47,501 nt of DNA from positions 1 through 47,501 of the IMG/VR virus record IMGVR_UViG_3300034682_000391; one strand, 5' to 3'. This document shows positions 39,229-46,205 of the stretch, piece after piece; position 1 is the stretch's first letter; every line of letters starts with the position of its first letter. Position numbers and translations under genes: made by a program. A model generated the notes under the pieces. The model did no database searches and was not told the DNA's origin. It was given only the letters and a program-made list of their open reading frames with translations. The stretch comes from a virus.

Positions 39229-39533
39229 TAGTCACCCACAACGGCAAGCAGTACACAGTGAGCCGATTCGCAAACGGGCATACATGGCAACTGGTTGAAG
39301 TCGGCAACGTTCGCCACAAGCTCACGATGAACCGCGACCAGATGATTAAGAATGGCTTCGGTCACATCGTCAACCAGAGCGTCGTCGACTCGCACAAGCT
39401 CCGCGCATCACTGAGCAAGAAAGCCATTGCTCGCTACCTGGAAGATTCGGTGATGCTGCAACAGGCAATTGAGGCACAGCGTAAAGCGCTGGGTGTCAGG
39501 GTAAATCGTAACTCGTTTGAAGTGAGGGTGTGA
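39225..39533 (+). CDS. Unknown phage protein (102 aa)
   Basis: Starts MIVTHNGKQYTVSRFANGHT, with short strands followed by a helical basic second half (DSHKLRASLSKKAIARYLED). It overlaps both neighbours by a few bases, inside the pL operon. No family recognised. Confidence 0.65.
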   Translation: MIVTHNGKQYTVSRFANGHTWQLVEVGNVRHKLTMNRDQMIKNGFGHIVNQSVVDSHKLRASLSKKAIARYLEDSVMLQQAIEAQRKALGVRVNRNSFEVRV

Positions 39534-39823
39534 TGGAAGAATTCAAAGGAACGCCTGGTACGTGGAAATACACAATCAGAAATGTGAATGAAATGATGAC
39601 GACATTCCACGGCGTGGTTATGGGCGACACGTACATTGAAATTGCAACCAGAAACGAACGAGAGGATGCGAAATTAATATCAGCAGCACCTGAATTACTC
39701 GAAGCGCTACAGAAGCTTCGAGATTACGCAGAAGACGTCTGCGGTGTGTGTCCAGATGATTGTCACGAAGAACATCCTCTAATGATGGCTAGATACGTAA
39801 TCGCCAAAGCACTAGGCAAGTAA
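39533..39823 (+). CDS. Phage early protein with APELLEAL motif (96 aa)
   Basis: Starts at 39533, overlapping the previous stop (TGATG). The segment NEREDAKLISAAPELLEALQ is a widespread signature of small phage early proteins. A cluster of Cys/His (DVCGVCPDDCHEEHP) may bind metal. Function unknown. Confidence 0.7.
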   Translation: MEEFKGTPGTWKYTIRNVNEMMTTFHGVVMGDTYIEIATRNEREDAKLISAAPELLEALQKLRDYAEDVCGVCPDDCHEEHPLMMARYVIAKALGK

Positions 39824-39897
39824 CCCCATCCCCCATTCATCACTCCCTGTCCGGCTATCGCAGACGGGAAGCGCACAACCAAATTTCAGGAGAAACC

Positions 39898-40866
39898 ATG
39901 AGCGAAGTAACGGACTTAACTGTCATCGAAATAAAGCCGGAACAGGCGCCAGTGCTTTACGTAGCCGGCGGCCTTGACGCTTATCTCGATCAAATCCGCC
40001 AGGCAGTGAACGAAGTGCCGGACCTGTCCACGAAGAAAGGCCGTGACCGTGTAGCCTCTCTGGCAGCACAGGTGTCCCGCAGCAAGACGGCAATCGAAAA
40101 GCCAGGCCGTGAGTACCTGAAGCGCCTGAAAGAGGCCGTTCGCCCCGCTGAGGCTGAAATTAAGCGATTCGTTGATGCGTGTGACGAGCTGCGCGATGCG
40201 ACCCGCCGGCCACTCACCGAATGGGAAGCCGAGCAGGAACGAATACGGGTGGAAGAAGCCTGGAACGCCATGCATGAAGAAGCGCTGGTGATGAACAAGA
40301 TGTTCGATGACCAGCGCGCCGCGCAGATCGAAGCAGACCACGAACTGGCTCTGTTGATGAACAAGGATTTCGACCGTGACCGCGAAGAGCAGCGCCGCGT
40401 GGCGGAACAGGCTCAGCGTGAACGTGACGAGCGACTGAAGCAGGAAGCGGCAGAGCAAGCCCGCCGCGATGCCGAAGCGAAGCACAAAGCGGAGATTGAA
40501 GCCGCAGCGCGCCGTGAAGCTGAAGAGAAAGCCCGCGCTGAACTGGCGGAACGCCAGCGCATCGAAGCGGAACAGCGTGCGGCACGTGAGAAGCAGGAAG
40601 CGGAAGCGCGTGCTCGCCGCGAAAAAGAAGAAGCCGTAGCCGCGGAGCGCCGCCGCCAGGAAGAGGCAGAAGCCGCCCGTCTGGCCGAAGAGCAGCGCAA
40701 AGCTGAAGAAGAAGCGCGACGCGCCGCGGACAAAGAGCACCGCCGCACCGTCAACCGTCGTGTCTACGCAGACCTTATTGCTCAGGGCATCCCCGAAGAA
40801 TTTGCGCAGAAAGCAGTGCTGGCGATCGCTGGCGGCAAAGTGCAGGACGCGCACATCAAATATTGA
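39898..40866 (+). CDS. Large coiled-coil protein of the recombination block
   Basis: A 322-aa protein starting MSEVTDLTVIEIKPEQAPVL. Residues 1-110 form a folded domain (DAYLDQIRQAVNEVPDLSTK then VSRSKTAIEKPGREYLKRLK). Residues 165-285 are an extreme Arg/Glu/Ala coiled coil. The end (RVYADLIAQGIPEEFAQKAV) is a small helical domain. Genes like this precede annealing-protein genes in related phages, so it may assist recombination or replication. The role is inferred from context only. Confidence 0.75.
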   Translation: MSEVTDLTVIEIKPEQAPVLYVAGGLDAYLDQIRQAVNEVPDLSTKKGRDRVASLAAQVSRSKTAIEKPGREYLKRLKEAVRPAEAEIKRFVDACDELRDATRRPLTEWEAEQERIRVEEAWNAMHEEALVMNKMFDDQRAAQIEADHELALLMNKDFDRDREEQRRVAEQAQRERDERLKQEAAEQARRDAEAKHKAEIEAAARREAEEKARAELAERQRIEAEQRAAREKQEAEARARREKEEAVAAERRRQEEAEAARLAEEQRKAEEEARRAADKEHRRTVNRRVYADLIAQGIPEEFAQKAVLAIAGGKVQDAHIKY

Positions 40867-40874
40867 GGCGAATC

Positions 40875-41072
40875 ATGAATATCACATGCGAGTGCGTAGA
40901 CATGCGCACATCTGTCGGCCCCCACAACACCATCAAAGTTGAGATGGAAGGCGTTGTGCTGGCCGGTACCGTTAAAACCCGTGACGTACTACCCCAGCTC
41001 GACGGCGCAGAAGTCATTGAGTGGCTGGCTGAGCAGGGTTACGTCATCACCCATCAGGAGCGTGCAGCATGA
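40875..41072 (+). CDS. Unknown phage protein (65 aa)
   Basis: Starts at 40875 (MNITCECVDMRTSVGPHNTI); compact alpha/beta pattern, ending AEQGYVITHQERAA. It overlaps the next gene by ATGA. No family known to me. Confidence 0.65.
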   Translation: MNITCECVDMRTSVGPHNTIKVEMEGVVLAGTVKTRDVLPQLDGAEVIEWLAEQGYVITHQERAA

Positions 41073-41227
41073 CGGCAGCAGAACGGTGGGATGAAGAGTC
41101 ATTCCTTCGCCTTATGCGCGACGTGCTGCCGGAAAAGCCGGAGGGTGATGACGAGCCAGTTAACCTGGCCGCCGAGCGGCAGAACCCGGTCATTAGCTGG
41201 GATGAGTTTGTGGGGAATTACACATGA
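41069..41227 (+). CDS. Small acidic protein (52 aa) before the annealing protein
   Basis: A 52-aa frame (starting MTAAERWDEESFLRLMRDVL, ending SWDEFVGNYT). ATGA overlaps at both ends tie it to its neighbours, so it is very likely translated. It is acidic; a role with the annealing protein downstream is possible. Confidence 0.7.
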   Translation: MTAAERWDEESFLRLMRDVLPEKPEGDDEPVNLAAERQNPVISWDEFVGNYT

Positions 41228-41949
41228 AACTTGATGAATTAGATGCGCCATTCGCCAGCGAGGATATTGAGTGGCGCATTCAGCAGGTGGGAAAAAACAA
41301 TAACGGCATCTGGGCAAAAGTGCTGGCCTACGTAACTAACCGCGCGATCATGAAGCGGCTGGATGAAGTATGCGGCAAAGCTGGCTGGCGTAACGAATAC
41401 CGCGATATTCCGAACAATGGCGGCGTTGAGTGCGGTATTTCCATCAAAGTTTACGGCGAGTGGATCACCAAGTGGGACGCGGCAGAAAACACACAGGTTG
41501 AAGCTGTGAAAGGTGGTCGTTCTGGCGCCATGAAGCGCGCCGCCGTGCAATGGGGTATCGGTCGTTACCTCTACAACCTGGAAGAAGGGTTTGCTGAGGT
41601 TTCAGCAACGCGCGCGCCTGGGTTCCAGTACGCCAAATCAAAAGAGGTTGGCGTGTTCTACTGGAAAGCACCAGCGCTCCCCGGATGGGCATTGCCATCA
41701 GGAACACAGATTGAGCAGAACCAGCAACCTCATGATGGTCACCAGCAGGAAGACCAGGCACCTCAGTCAGTGGATGCGGACAAAATCCTCGCCGAATTCT
41801 CTGACTACGCCAGCTCGGAAAATGATAGCGATCGGCTTAAGCATCGCTATGAAGACACATGGAAATTGCTGAACGGATTTGCTGAGCACCAGAGCAAATG
41901 CAAAGACGTTACTGGCATTCGACTCAAAGAACTTAAACAGGCGGCGTAA
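41224..41949 (+). CDS. Rad52-like single-strand annealing protein (Sak type)
   Basis: A 241-aa protein. The Rad52/Rad22 fold pattern is clear: IMKRLDEVCGKAGWRNEYRD, VECGISIKVYGEWITKWDAA, VKGGRSGAMKRAAVQWGIGR and YLYNLEEGFAEV. The C-terminal part after residue 155 is Gln-rich then helical. Such proteins anneal complementary strands and take the place of Red beta. It is followed directly by SSB, its usual partner. No exonuclease of the Red alpha type was found nearby. Confidence 0.88.
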   Translation: MKLDELDAPFASEDIEWRIQQVGKNNNGIWAKVLAYVTNRAIMKRLDEVCGKAGWRNEYRDIPNNGGVECGISIKVYGEWITKWDAAENTQVEAVKGGRSGAMKRAAVQWGIGRYLYNLEEGFAEVSATRAPGFQYAKSKEVGVFYWKAPALPGWALPSGTQIEQNQQPHDGHQQEDQAPQSVDADKILAEFSDYASSENDSDRLKHRYEDTWKLLNGFAEHQSKCKDVTGIRLKELKQAA

Positions 41950-42483
41950 ATGGCTAGCAAAGGCGTAAATAAAGTGATCCTCGTCGGTAACCTTGGGCAA
42001 GACCCCGAGGTCCGTTACCTGCCATCCGGAGGCGCAGTATGTAGTGTGACGCTGGCAACTTCGGAGTCATGGCGAGATAAAGCCACCGGCGAGCTTAAAG
42101 AGCAAACGGAATGGCACCGCGTCGTTCTGTTCGGAAAGTTGGCTGAGGTGGCCGGAGAATACCTGCGCAAAGGCTCTCAGGTCTATATCGAGGGTCAGCT
42201 TCGCACCCGCAAATGGACAGATCAGGCAGGCACGGAGAAGTACACCACAGAGGTTGTTGTAAACGTCGGCGGCACCATGCAAATGCTCAGTGGTCGTCAG
42301 GGTGGTGGCGTACCAGCAGGTGCTGGCCAGCAGAATGGTAACCAGCCGCAACATAGTAGTAGACAGCGTCAGCAACAACAGCGACCGCAACATGGTGGTG
42401 AACAAGGAGGATGGGGAACCCCACAGCAAGCGCATGGACAGCAAGATGCCCCAATGGACTTCGACGACGACATACCCTTTTGA
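41950..42483 (+). CDS. ssb: Single-stranded DNA-binding protein
   Basis: A 177-aa bacterial-type SSB. The OB fold is residues 1-112 ([55 protein letters not shown]). A Gly/Gln-rich linker follows, and the acidic tip MDFDDDIPF that recruits partner proteins is kept. It starts right at the stop of the annealing protein. Confidence 0.96.
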   Translation: MASKGVNKVILVGNLGQDPEVRYLPSGGAVCSVTLATSESWRDKATGELKEQTEWHRVVLFGKLAEVAGEYLRKGSQVYIEGQLRTRKWTDQAGTEKYTTEVVVNVGGTMQMLSGRQGGGVPAGAGQQNGNQPQHSSRQRQQQQRPQHGGEQGGWGTPQQAHGQQDAPMDFDDDIPF

Positions 42484-42508
42484 AGCATCTCCCGGCCAGG
42501 AGAAACCA

Positions 42509-42730
42509 ATGAACAAATTTACCCCCGAGTATCGAAAATATCTTCTCCGTCCAATCCCTGACAGGAAGCTTTCACCCTCTGAGCGAGCTGATCGCAAAGA
42601 GCTTTACCAAATCATCCAGCAAGAAAGAGCTAACGACGATTCACCCCCTGCCCCATCCAATTACACGCCAGCTGACCCATACCTAAACGACAATCGCAAA
42701 GGCCTCGGCGGCGCTTCAAGGAGTGACTAA
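42509..42730 (+). CDS. Unknown phage protein (73 aa)
   Basis: Starts at 42509 after AGGAGA (MNKFTPEYRKYLLRPIPDRK), followed by a Pro/Asn-rich disordered tail. It overlaps the next ATG by one base. No function known. Confidence 0.65.
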   Translation: MNKFTPEYRKYLLRPIPDRKLSPSERADRKELYQIIQQERANDDSPPAPSNYTPADPYLNDNRKGLGGASRSD

Positions 42731-42882
42731 TGACTCACGCTCACGACGACATCAGGGTTGGCACACTGTGCCTTCCCTTCATTGGTAACGGCTGGCTAAT
42801 GCCATGGGGTGAAGTGGTAAGCAATCCATTAAAGGCGCAGCGGCTCGCTGAGGAATATCGGGAAAGGCAGGAGGCGGCATGA
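42730..42882 (+). CDS. Small phage protein (50 aa)
   Basis: A 50-aa frame (starting MTHAHDDIRVGTLCLPFIGN, ending EEYRERQEAA). TAATG and ATGA overlaps join it to both neighbours. The N-terminal half contains a hydrophobic Trp/Pro-rich stretch (GWLMPWGEVV). Function unknown. Confidence 0.7.
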   Translation: MTHAHDDIRVGTLCLPFIGNGWLMPWGEVVSNPLKAQRLAEEYRERQEAA

Positions 42883-43106
42883 CAGACGAAGCGATGAAAA
42901 TGGCATTAGCAAAGCAGTTGACGATTGCTCTGCAAAACCTCGGTGCTCCTGTCGAATTACTCTGCATTGTAGGGAGCTACGGAGATACCCAGACCGACTC
43001 AGACATTCTCGAAATGCTCGAGCAGCATAACGAACGCGGCACCTGCATGGATGTGATTATCGCGCCGGAATTCACATGGAAACCAAAACCCGGCGGTGCA
43101 TCATGA
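42879..43106 (+). CDS. Unknown phage protein (75 aa)
   Basis: Starts MTDEAMKMALAKQLTIALQN; alpha/beta pattern with VELLCIVGSYGDTQTDSDIL. It overlaps the HNH gene by 4 bp. Not recognised. Confidence 0.65.
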   Translation: MTDEAMKMALAKQLTIALQNLGAPVELLCIVGSYGDTQTDSDILEMLEQHNERGTCMDVIIAPEFTWKPKPGGAS

Positions 43107-43594
43107 CCGATTACACCGGCAGTAACACGCCAGCGGATCAGCGTATTTGGAAGCCAATTCATGGCTATGAGGGTCTTTACGAAGCTTGCTCATCCGGGGA
43201 AATTCGTTCAGTTGACAGGCTTGATAGATTTGGCCGGGTACGCACCGGTAAGCAATTGAAGCTGTACGACCATTCGCATGGGTATAGCTCGATAGGCCTA
43301 TGCAAAAATGGTGTCAAAACTTATTACCTCGTTCATCGAATTGTCGCTTCAACTTTTATCGGCGAGCCACCTGATGGATTTGTAGCCAACCATATCAACG
43401 GCAACAAAAAAGATAACAGAGTTGAAAACCTTGAGTGGTGCTCCATGGCGGACAACAACAAACACGCCCACCGCATGGGATTGAATTACATCTCAGAAAA
43501 GAACAGAAGCCGCACCTCTGAGCGAATGAAAAAGAGGCATGCCGAGAGCAGAAAAAGAAAGTCGAAACTTCTCGCCCGTCGGGAGGCCGCATGA
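43103..43594 (+). CDS. NUMOD4-HNH homing endonuclease 4
   Basis: A 163-aa protein starting at 43103. NUMOD4 motif: IWKPIHGYEGLYEACSSGEI (residues 15-34). HNH centre: VHRIVASTFIGEPPDGFVAN then HINGNKKDNRVENLEWCSMA. The tail is strongly basic. The first 14 residues (MTDYTGSNTPADQR) are not part of NUMOD4 and resemble the start of phage Dam-type methyltransferases, so the gene may have captured the start of a lost gene. It overlaps both neighbours by 4 bp. Confidence 0.85.
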   Translation: MTDYTGSNTPADQRIWKPIHGYEGLYEACSSGEIRSVDRLDRFGRVRTGKQLKLYDHSHGYSSIGLCKNGVKTYYLVHRIVASTFIGEPPDGFVANHINGNKKDNRVENLEWCSMADNNKHAHRMGLNYISEKNRSRTSERMKKRHAESRKRKSKLLARREAA

Positions 43595-43809
43595 AGCCAG
43601 AAAAAGACAACGCCATCCGCGCAGCCTGCCGCCGCTGCACCGAGGAAATCCAGCAGGCCATGCGCAAGAAGCCAAAGCCAAACTGGAACGAAACTGTGCC
43701 TCCCATCATCAACAAGCATCACAAGAAAATTGAAGCTCTGGGAGTTAGTCTCCTGGAGTTCGTCGTATACACAGGCAGGCTTAATCGCCGCTTCGGAGTG
43801 GAATCGTGA
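43591..43809 (+). CDS. Phage protein (72 aa)
   Basis: Starts MKPEKDNAIRAACRRCTEEI; a basic helical protein ending VVYTGRLNRRFGVES. The segment NKHHKKIEALGVSLLEFVVY looks conserved in related phages. It overlaps neighbours by ATGA. Function unknown. Confidence 0.65.
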   Translation: MKPEKDNAIRAACRRCTEEIQQAMRKKPKPNWNETVPPIINKHHKKIEALGVSLLEFVVYTGRLNRRFGVES

Positions 43810-44102
43810 AAATTTATATTGCCGGTCCCATGAGTGGGCTACCTGATTTTAACCGCGCCGCTTTCAACCATGCGCATGTTTTCCTCGGGTCGAAAGGTCA
43901 TGTGGTCCTTAATCCCGCACTGCTCCCGGATGGATTAACTCAGGCGGAGTATATGGACATCTGCCTATCAATGCTTCGCTGTGCTGATGCTGTTTTCATG
44001 CTGCGTGGTTGGGAAAAATCAGCAGGCGCCCGCGCGGAGAATGCCTTGGCCGAGAAGTTGGAAATGGAAATTATCTTCCAGGAAGAGGACCGCGCCGCAT
44101 GA
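43806..44102 (+). CDS. DUF4406-type nucleoside-deoxyribosyltransferase-like protein
   Basis: A 98-aa protein. Signature MKIYIAGPMSGLPDFNRAAF followed by DICLSMLRCADAVFMLRGWE and KSAGARAENALAEKLEMEII matches DUF4406, related to nucleoside 2-deoxyribosyltransferases. The GPMxG loop and the E in RAEN suit nucleotide binding. It may alter nucleotide pools during infection. Activity is untested. Confidence 0.85.
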   Translation: MKIYIAGPMSGLPDFNRAAFNHAHVFLGSKGHVVLNPALLPDGLTQAEYMDICLSMLRCADAVFMLRGWEKSAGARAENALAEKLEMEIIFQEEDRAA

Positions 44103-44290
44103 ACAGAGCCTCACCAGTTGATTTGAGAAAAAGCCTCGAAATAGCCAACAATCTTGCGCACATCGGAATTCGCTTCGTGCCGATTCCGGTGGAGACCGAA
44201 GAAGAATTCCAGAAACTGGCCGCCGAGCTATCGCGTCGGCTTGAAAATATGGCTGTCGAAGCCGAGAAGAATGAAGGCGGTGCAGCATGA
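44099..44290 (+). CDS. DUF1382 family protein
   Basis: A 63-aa protein starting at 44099 (MNRASPVDLRKSLEIANNLA, then GIRFVPIPVETEEEFQKLA), the DUF1382 pattern known from lambdoid pL operons. It overlaps both neighbours by ATGA. Function unknown. Confidence 0.82.
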   Translation: MNRASPVDLRKSLEIANNLAHIGIRFVPIPVETEEEFQKLAAELSRRLENMAVEAEKNEGGAA

Positions 44291-44379
44291 AAGCACTAAT
44301 CACCAGGTCGCTAAAGCGGCCTTTTTTATTGCTGGCGTTCACCTTCAACCGTATTAACCGACAGTTCCGGGAGCATTGA
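44287..44379 (+). CDS. Possible small hydrophobic peptide (30 aa)
   Basis: A 30-aa frame (MKALITRSLKRPFLLLAFTF...) starting with an ATGA overlap. It has a basic start and a short hydrophobic core. It contains a terminator hairpin, which makes it doubtful as a fully transcribed gene, or hints that its translation controls termination. Confidence 0.4.
   Translation: MKALITRSLKRPFLLLAFTFNRINRQFREH
44306..44327 (+). terminator. Terminator in the pL operon
   Basis: Stem GGTCGC/GCGGCC (one G-T pair) with loop TAAA and six T. It lies inside the 30-aa frame, so translation through it could affect folding. Confidence 0.7.
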
Positions 44380-44381
44380 AC

Positions 44382-44570
44382 ATGGACATCATCGACACCG
44401 CAGCAGAGATTGAAGAGCTTCAGCGTAACGCTGCCCTTTCCGCTCACCGAGTGAACCGTAACGACGTATCAGCTGAGCGTTGTGAAGAATGCGACGAACC
44501 AATTCCCGAACCACGGCGCGCTGCCGTTCCCGGCTGCCAGACGTGCGCAGAGTGTCAGGGTGTTATCTAA
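44382..44570 (+). CDS. DksA/TraR-type zinc-finger protein
   Basis: A 62-aa protein starting at 44382 (MDIIDTAAEIEELQRNAALS). The zinc finger CEECDEPIPEPRRAAVPGCQ with TCAEC is that of phage TraR/DksA proteins, which bind RNA polymerase through the secondary channel. It may redirect host transcription without ppGpp. Confidence 0.87.
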   Translation: MDIIDTAAEIEELQRNAALSAHRVNRNDVSAERCEECDEPIPEPRRAAVPGCQTCAECQGVI

Positions 44571-44596
44571 CTAAGGAATAAGCAGAGGGGGATGTG

Positions 44597-45088
44597 ATGC
44601 CAGATATCACTCGGGAGGAGGTAGAAAAACTGCTTTCTTACAATCCGGAAACTGGTGAGTTTAGATGGAAGATCAAATGGGGAAATCAGTCTGCCGGAAA
44701 TTTAGCAGGAAATACTGACAGGCTTGGTTATCTCACCATCCAGGTGCACAGGAAGCTTATTAAGGCCCACCGAATCGCATTTCTCCTCATGACTGGAAGT
44801 TGGCCGAAAAGCTACATCGACCACATAAACAGAAACCCTTCAGACAACAGATTCTGCAATTTACGCGAAGTAACCCCACTCCAAAACACTATGAATCGTT
44901 CCGTCGCATCAAACAACACATCCGGTGTGGCAGGAGTTTCATATGAGGAGAGAAGAGGAAAGTGGCGAGCTCACATCAAGGTAAACGGAAAAATGAAAAG
45001 CCTTGGATATTTCAAGCGAAAAGAAGATGCGATAGCAGCCAGAAAAAAAGGTGAAGAAACTCACTTCGGCGAATTTTCAGCACGATAA
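44597..45088 (+). CDS. HNH-AP2 homing endonuclease 5
   Basis: A 163-aa protein starting at 44597. HNH centre: KAHRIAFLLMTGSWPKSYID then HINRNPSDNRFCNLREVTP. AP2-like domain: GVAGVSYEERRGKWRAHIKV and SLGYFKRKEDAIAA. It is close in design to the HNH genes at 20575 and 27796 but on the other strand and operon. It sits between the DksA-like gene and an unknown gene. Confidence 0.88.
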   Translation: MPDITREEVEKLLSYNPETGEFRWKIKWGNQSAGNLAGNTDRLGYLTIQVHRKLIKAHRIAFLLMTGSWPKSYIDHINRNPSDNRFCNLREVTPLQNTMNRSVASNNTSGVAGVSYEERRGKWRAHIKVNGKMKSLGYFKRKEDAIAARKKGEETHFGEFSAR

Positions 45089-45130
45089 ATACAGATAGCT
45101 GCGCGCCCAGCGTGCGGCATGAGGAAGAAT

Positions 45131-45514
45131 ATGAATTTCACTATTGGCACCAACAATCAAAGCTGGGATGGAAATGGTATGCCTCCAGTCGGGACGGTAT
45201 GCGAGATAGCAGCAAGCACGCCACAGTTGCATATCAAGCACCCAGAAGGATCGGTCGTGAAAATTTACGCGCACTTCACTGACGATCGAGGCATTGAGCT
45301 GGCTGCATTCGTTGATGAAATCGGTAAAGTCGGAGGGGTTTGCACCTCCAAGTGTTTTCGACCTCTGAAAACGCAAGAGGATAAAAAGCGCGAATTATTG
45401 ATCGAAACAGTAAACGGACTAATTGATGGATTTATGAAATCGTCCGGTGGCGATTATTCCAAACTTGGCGCAGTGGTAGTCGATTACCTCTCGCTGCTGA
45501 AGAAACTCGAATGA
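45131..45514 (+). CDS. Unknown phage protein (127 aa)
   Basis: Starts at 45131 after GAGGAAG (MNFTIGTNNQSWDGNGMPPV). The segment GTVCEIAASTPQ...VVKIYAHFTDDRGIELAAFV is a small beta domain seen in phage early proteins; the end is helical (GAVVVDYLSLLKKLE). Function unknown. A perfect 8-bp hairpin ATAGCCAG/CTGGCTAT (45523-45545) follows. Confidence 0.65.
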   Translation: MNFTIGTNNQSWDGNGMPPVGTVCEIAASTPQLHIKHPEGSVVKIYAHFTDDRGIELAAFVDEIGKVGGVCTSKCFRPLKTQEDKKRELLIETVNGLIDGFMKSSGGDYSKLGAVVVDYLSLLKKLE

Positions 45515-45577
45515 CGCAACTGATAGCCAGTTATGAGCTGGCTATTGGGTGCGAAAGCACTGCCACGTTATCCCTTT

Positions 45578-45605
45578 TGCCCGGCCCCGCGCCGGGCTTC
45601 TTTTT
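45578..45605 (+). terminator. Terminator before the small membrane peptide
   Basis: Stem GCCCGGC/GCCGGGC with loop CCCGC followed by TTCTTTTT. It separates the early genes from the xis-int end of the operon. Confidence 0.83.
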
Positions 45606-45616
45606 GGGAGTTCACC

Positions 45617-45733
45617 ATGCAATCAAACCCTATGAACTGGCTCATCGCCGAACTTATGGCGCTGGGCGCTCTCATATCATTTCTTCACGAACCGGAAGGT
45701 GTGCAATGGCTGCTTTTAATGTGGGCGCAATAG
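45617..45733 (+). CDS. Small membrane peptide (38 aa)
   Basis: A 38-aa frame starting at 45617 after GGGAG (starting MQSNPMNWLIAELMALGALI). Two hydrophobic segments surround HEPEG, so it may be a hairpin membrane peptide. It overlaps the next gene by 28 bp in another frame. Reality rests on the ribosome binding site and composition. Confidence 0.5.
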   Translation: MQSNPMNWLIAELMALGALISFLHEPEGVQWLLLMWAQ

Positions 45734-45906
45734 TCCAGAAGAAGACCGGCGACATTAATGGCGTAGTGGATAGCCTTCAGGACCCGGACGGCGACCATCT
45801 GCAGTTCTGGGTGCGGTGGGACGACCGAAATTATTCAGTGCATCCGGAAAACGAATTACGCGCGGCCACGCCAGACGGTCCGCAGTTTTATAAAACGATG
45901 TCATAG
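45706..45906 (+). CDS. Unknown phage protein (66 aa)
   Basis: Starts at 45706 (MAAFNVGAIVQKKTGDINGV) after GGAAGG; the upstream open frame crosses a terminator and is not used. The beta-strand pattern (VVDSLQDPDGDHLQFWVRWD, YSVHPENELRAA) suggests a small SH3-like fold. Function unknown. Confidence 0.7.
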   Translation: MAAFNVGAIVQKKTGDINGVVDSLQDPDGDHLQFWVRWDDRNYSVHPENELRAATPDGPQFYKTMS

Positions 45907-45914
45907 GAGCGATC

Positions 45915-46160
45915 ATGAGCGAAATCATTCAAATCGTGCCCAGCGAGTGGGTGACAGAAGACCTGCTTGTGAAAATGACAGGGCTTCGCCCGGGAACGAT
46001 AGCGCGGGCCCGCAAGAAAAGTTGGCTGTGTGGAAGGGAGTACGTCCACATGTCGCCTGACAGCATCCCAAAGGAAAACAGCGAGTGCTTGTATAACCAC
46101 AAAGCGATCGACCAATGGGTTGAGAGCCTCAAAAAGAAACAGCCGGGTGCGCGCCAATGA
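45915..46160 (+). CDS. xis: Excisionase
   Basis: An 81-aa protein starting MSEIIQIVPSEWVTEDLLVK. The winged-helix excisionase pattern (MTGLRPGTIARARKKSWLCG, EYVHMSPDSIPKENSECLYN then IDQWVESLKK) is typical of lambdoid Xis proteins of the DUF1233 group. It bends attachment DNA and directs integrase to excision. It lies 45 bp before the integrase. Confidence 0.9.
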   Translation: MSEIIQIVPSEWVTEDLLVKMTGLRPGTIARARKKSWLCGREYVHMSPDSIPKENSECLYNHKAIDQWVESLKKKQPGARQ

Positions 46161-46205
46161 AGATCCGTTTATGCTTAGCGGGCTCTTGGACGTCAGGAGG
46201 GAACA

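Noticed and set aside
40400-40750. Repetitive coiled-coil DNA as a tandem repeat or CRISPR-like array
   Set aside because: The similarity is codon-level (GAA/GCG/CGC runs) without a fixed repeat and spacer unit. No CRISPR array is present anywhere in the window.
39916-40854. 312-aa minus-strand frame rich in Phe/Leu/Arg
   Set aside because: It lies fully opposite the coiled-coil gene. The Arg/Glu/Ala repeats of that gene create a stop-free antisense frame; there is no fitting start signal or operon.
41224-42483. Anti-defence or retron-like system around the annealing protein and SSB
   Set aside because: Both are ordinary phage recombination genes; no reverse transcriptase, nuclease-ATPase pair or abortive infection gene was found nearby.
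45511-45705. Upstream extension of the 66-aa gene
   Set aside because: The extension crosses a strong terminator and overlaps a small membrane peptide; the ATG at 45706 has a better ribosome binding site.
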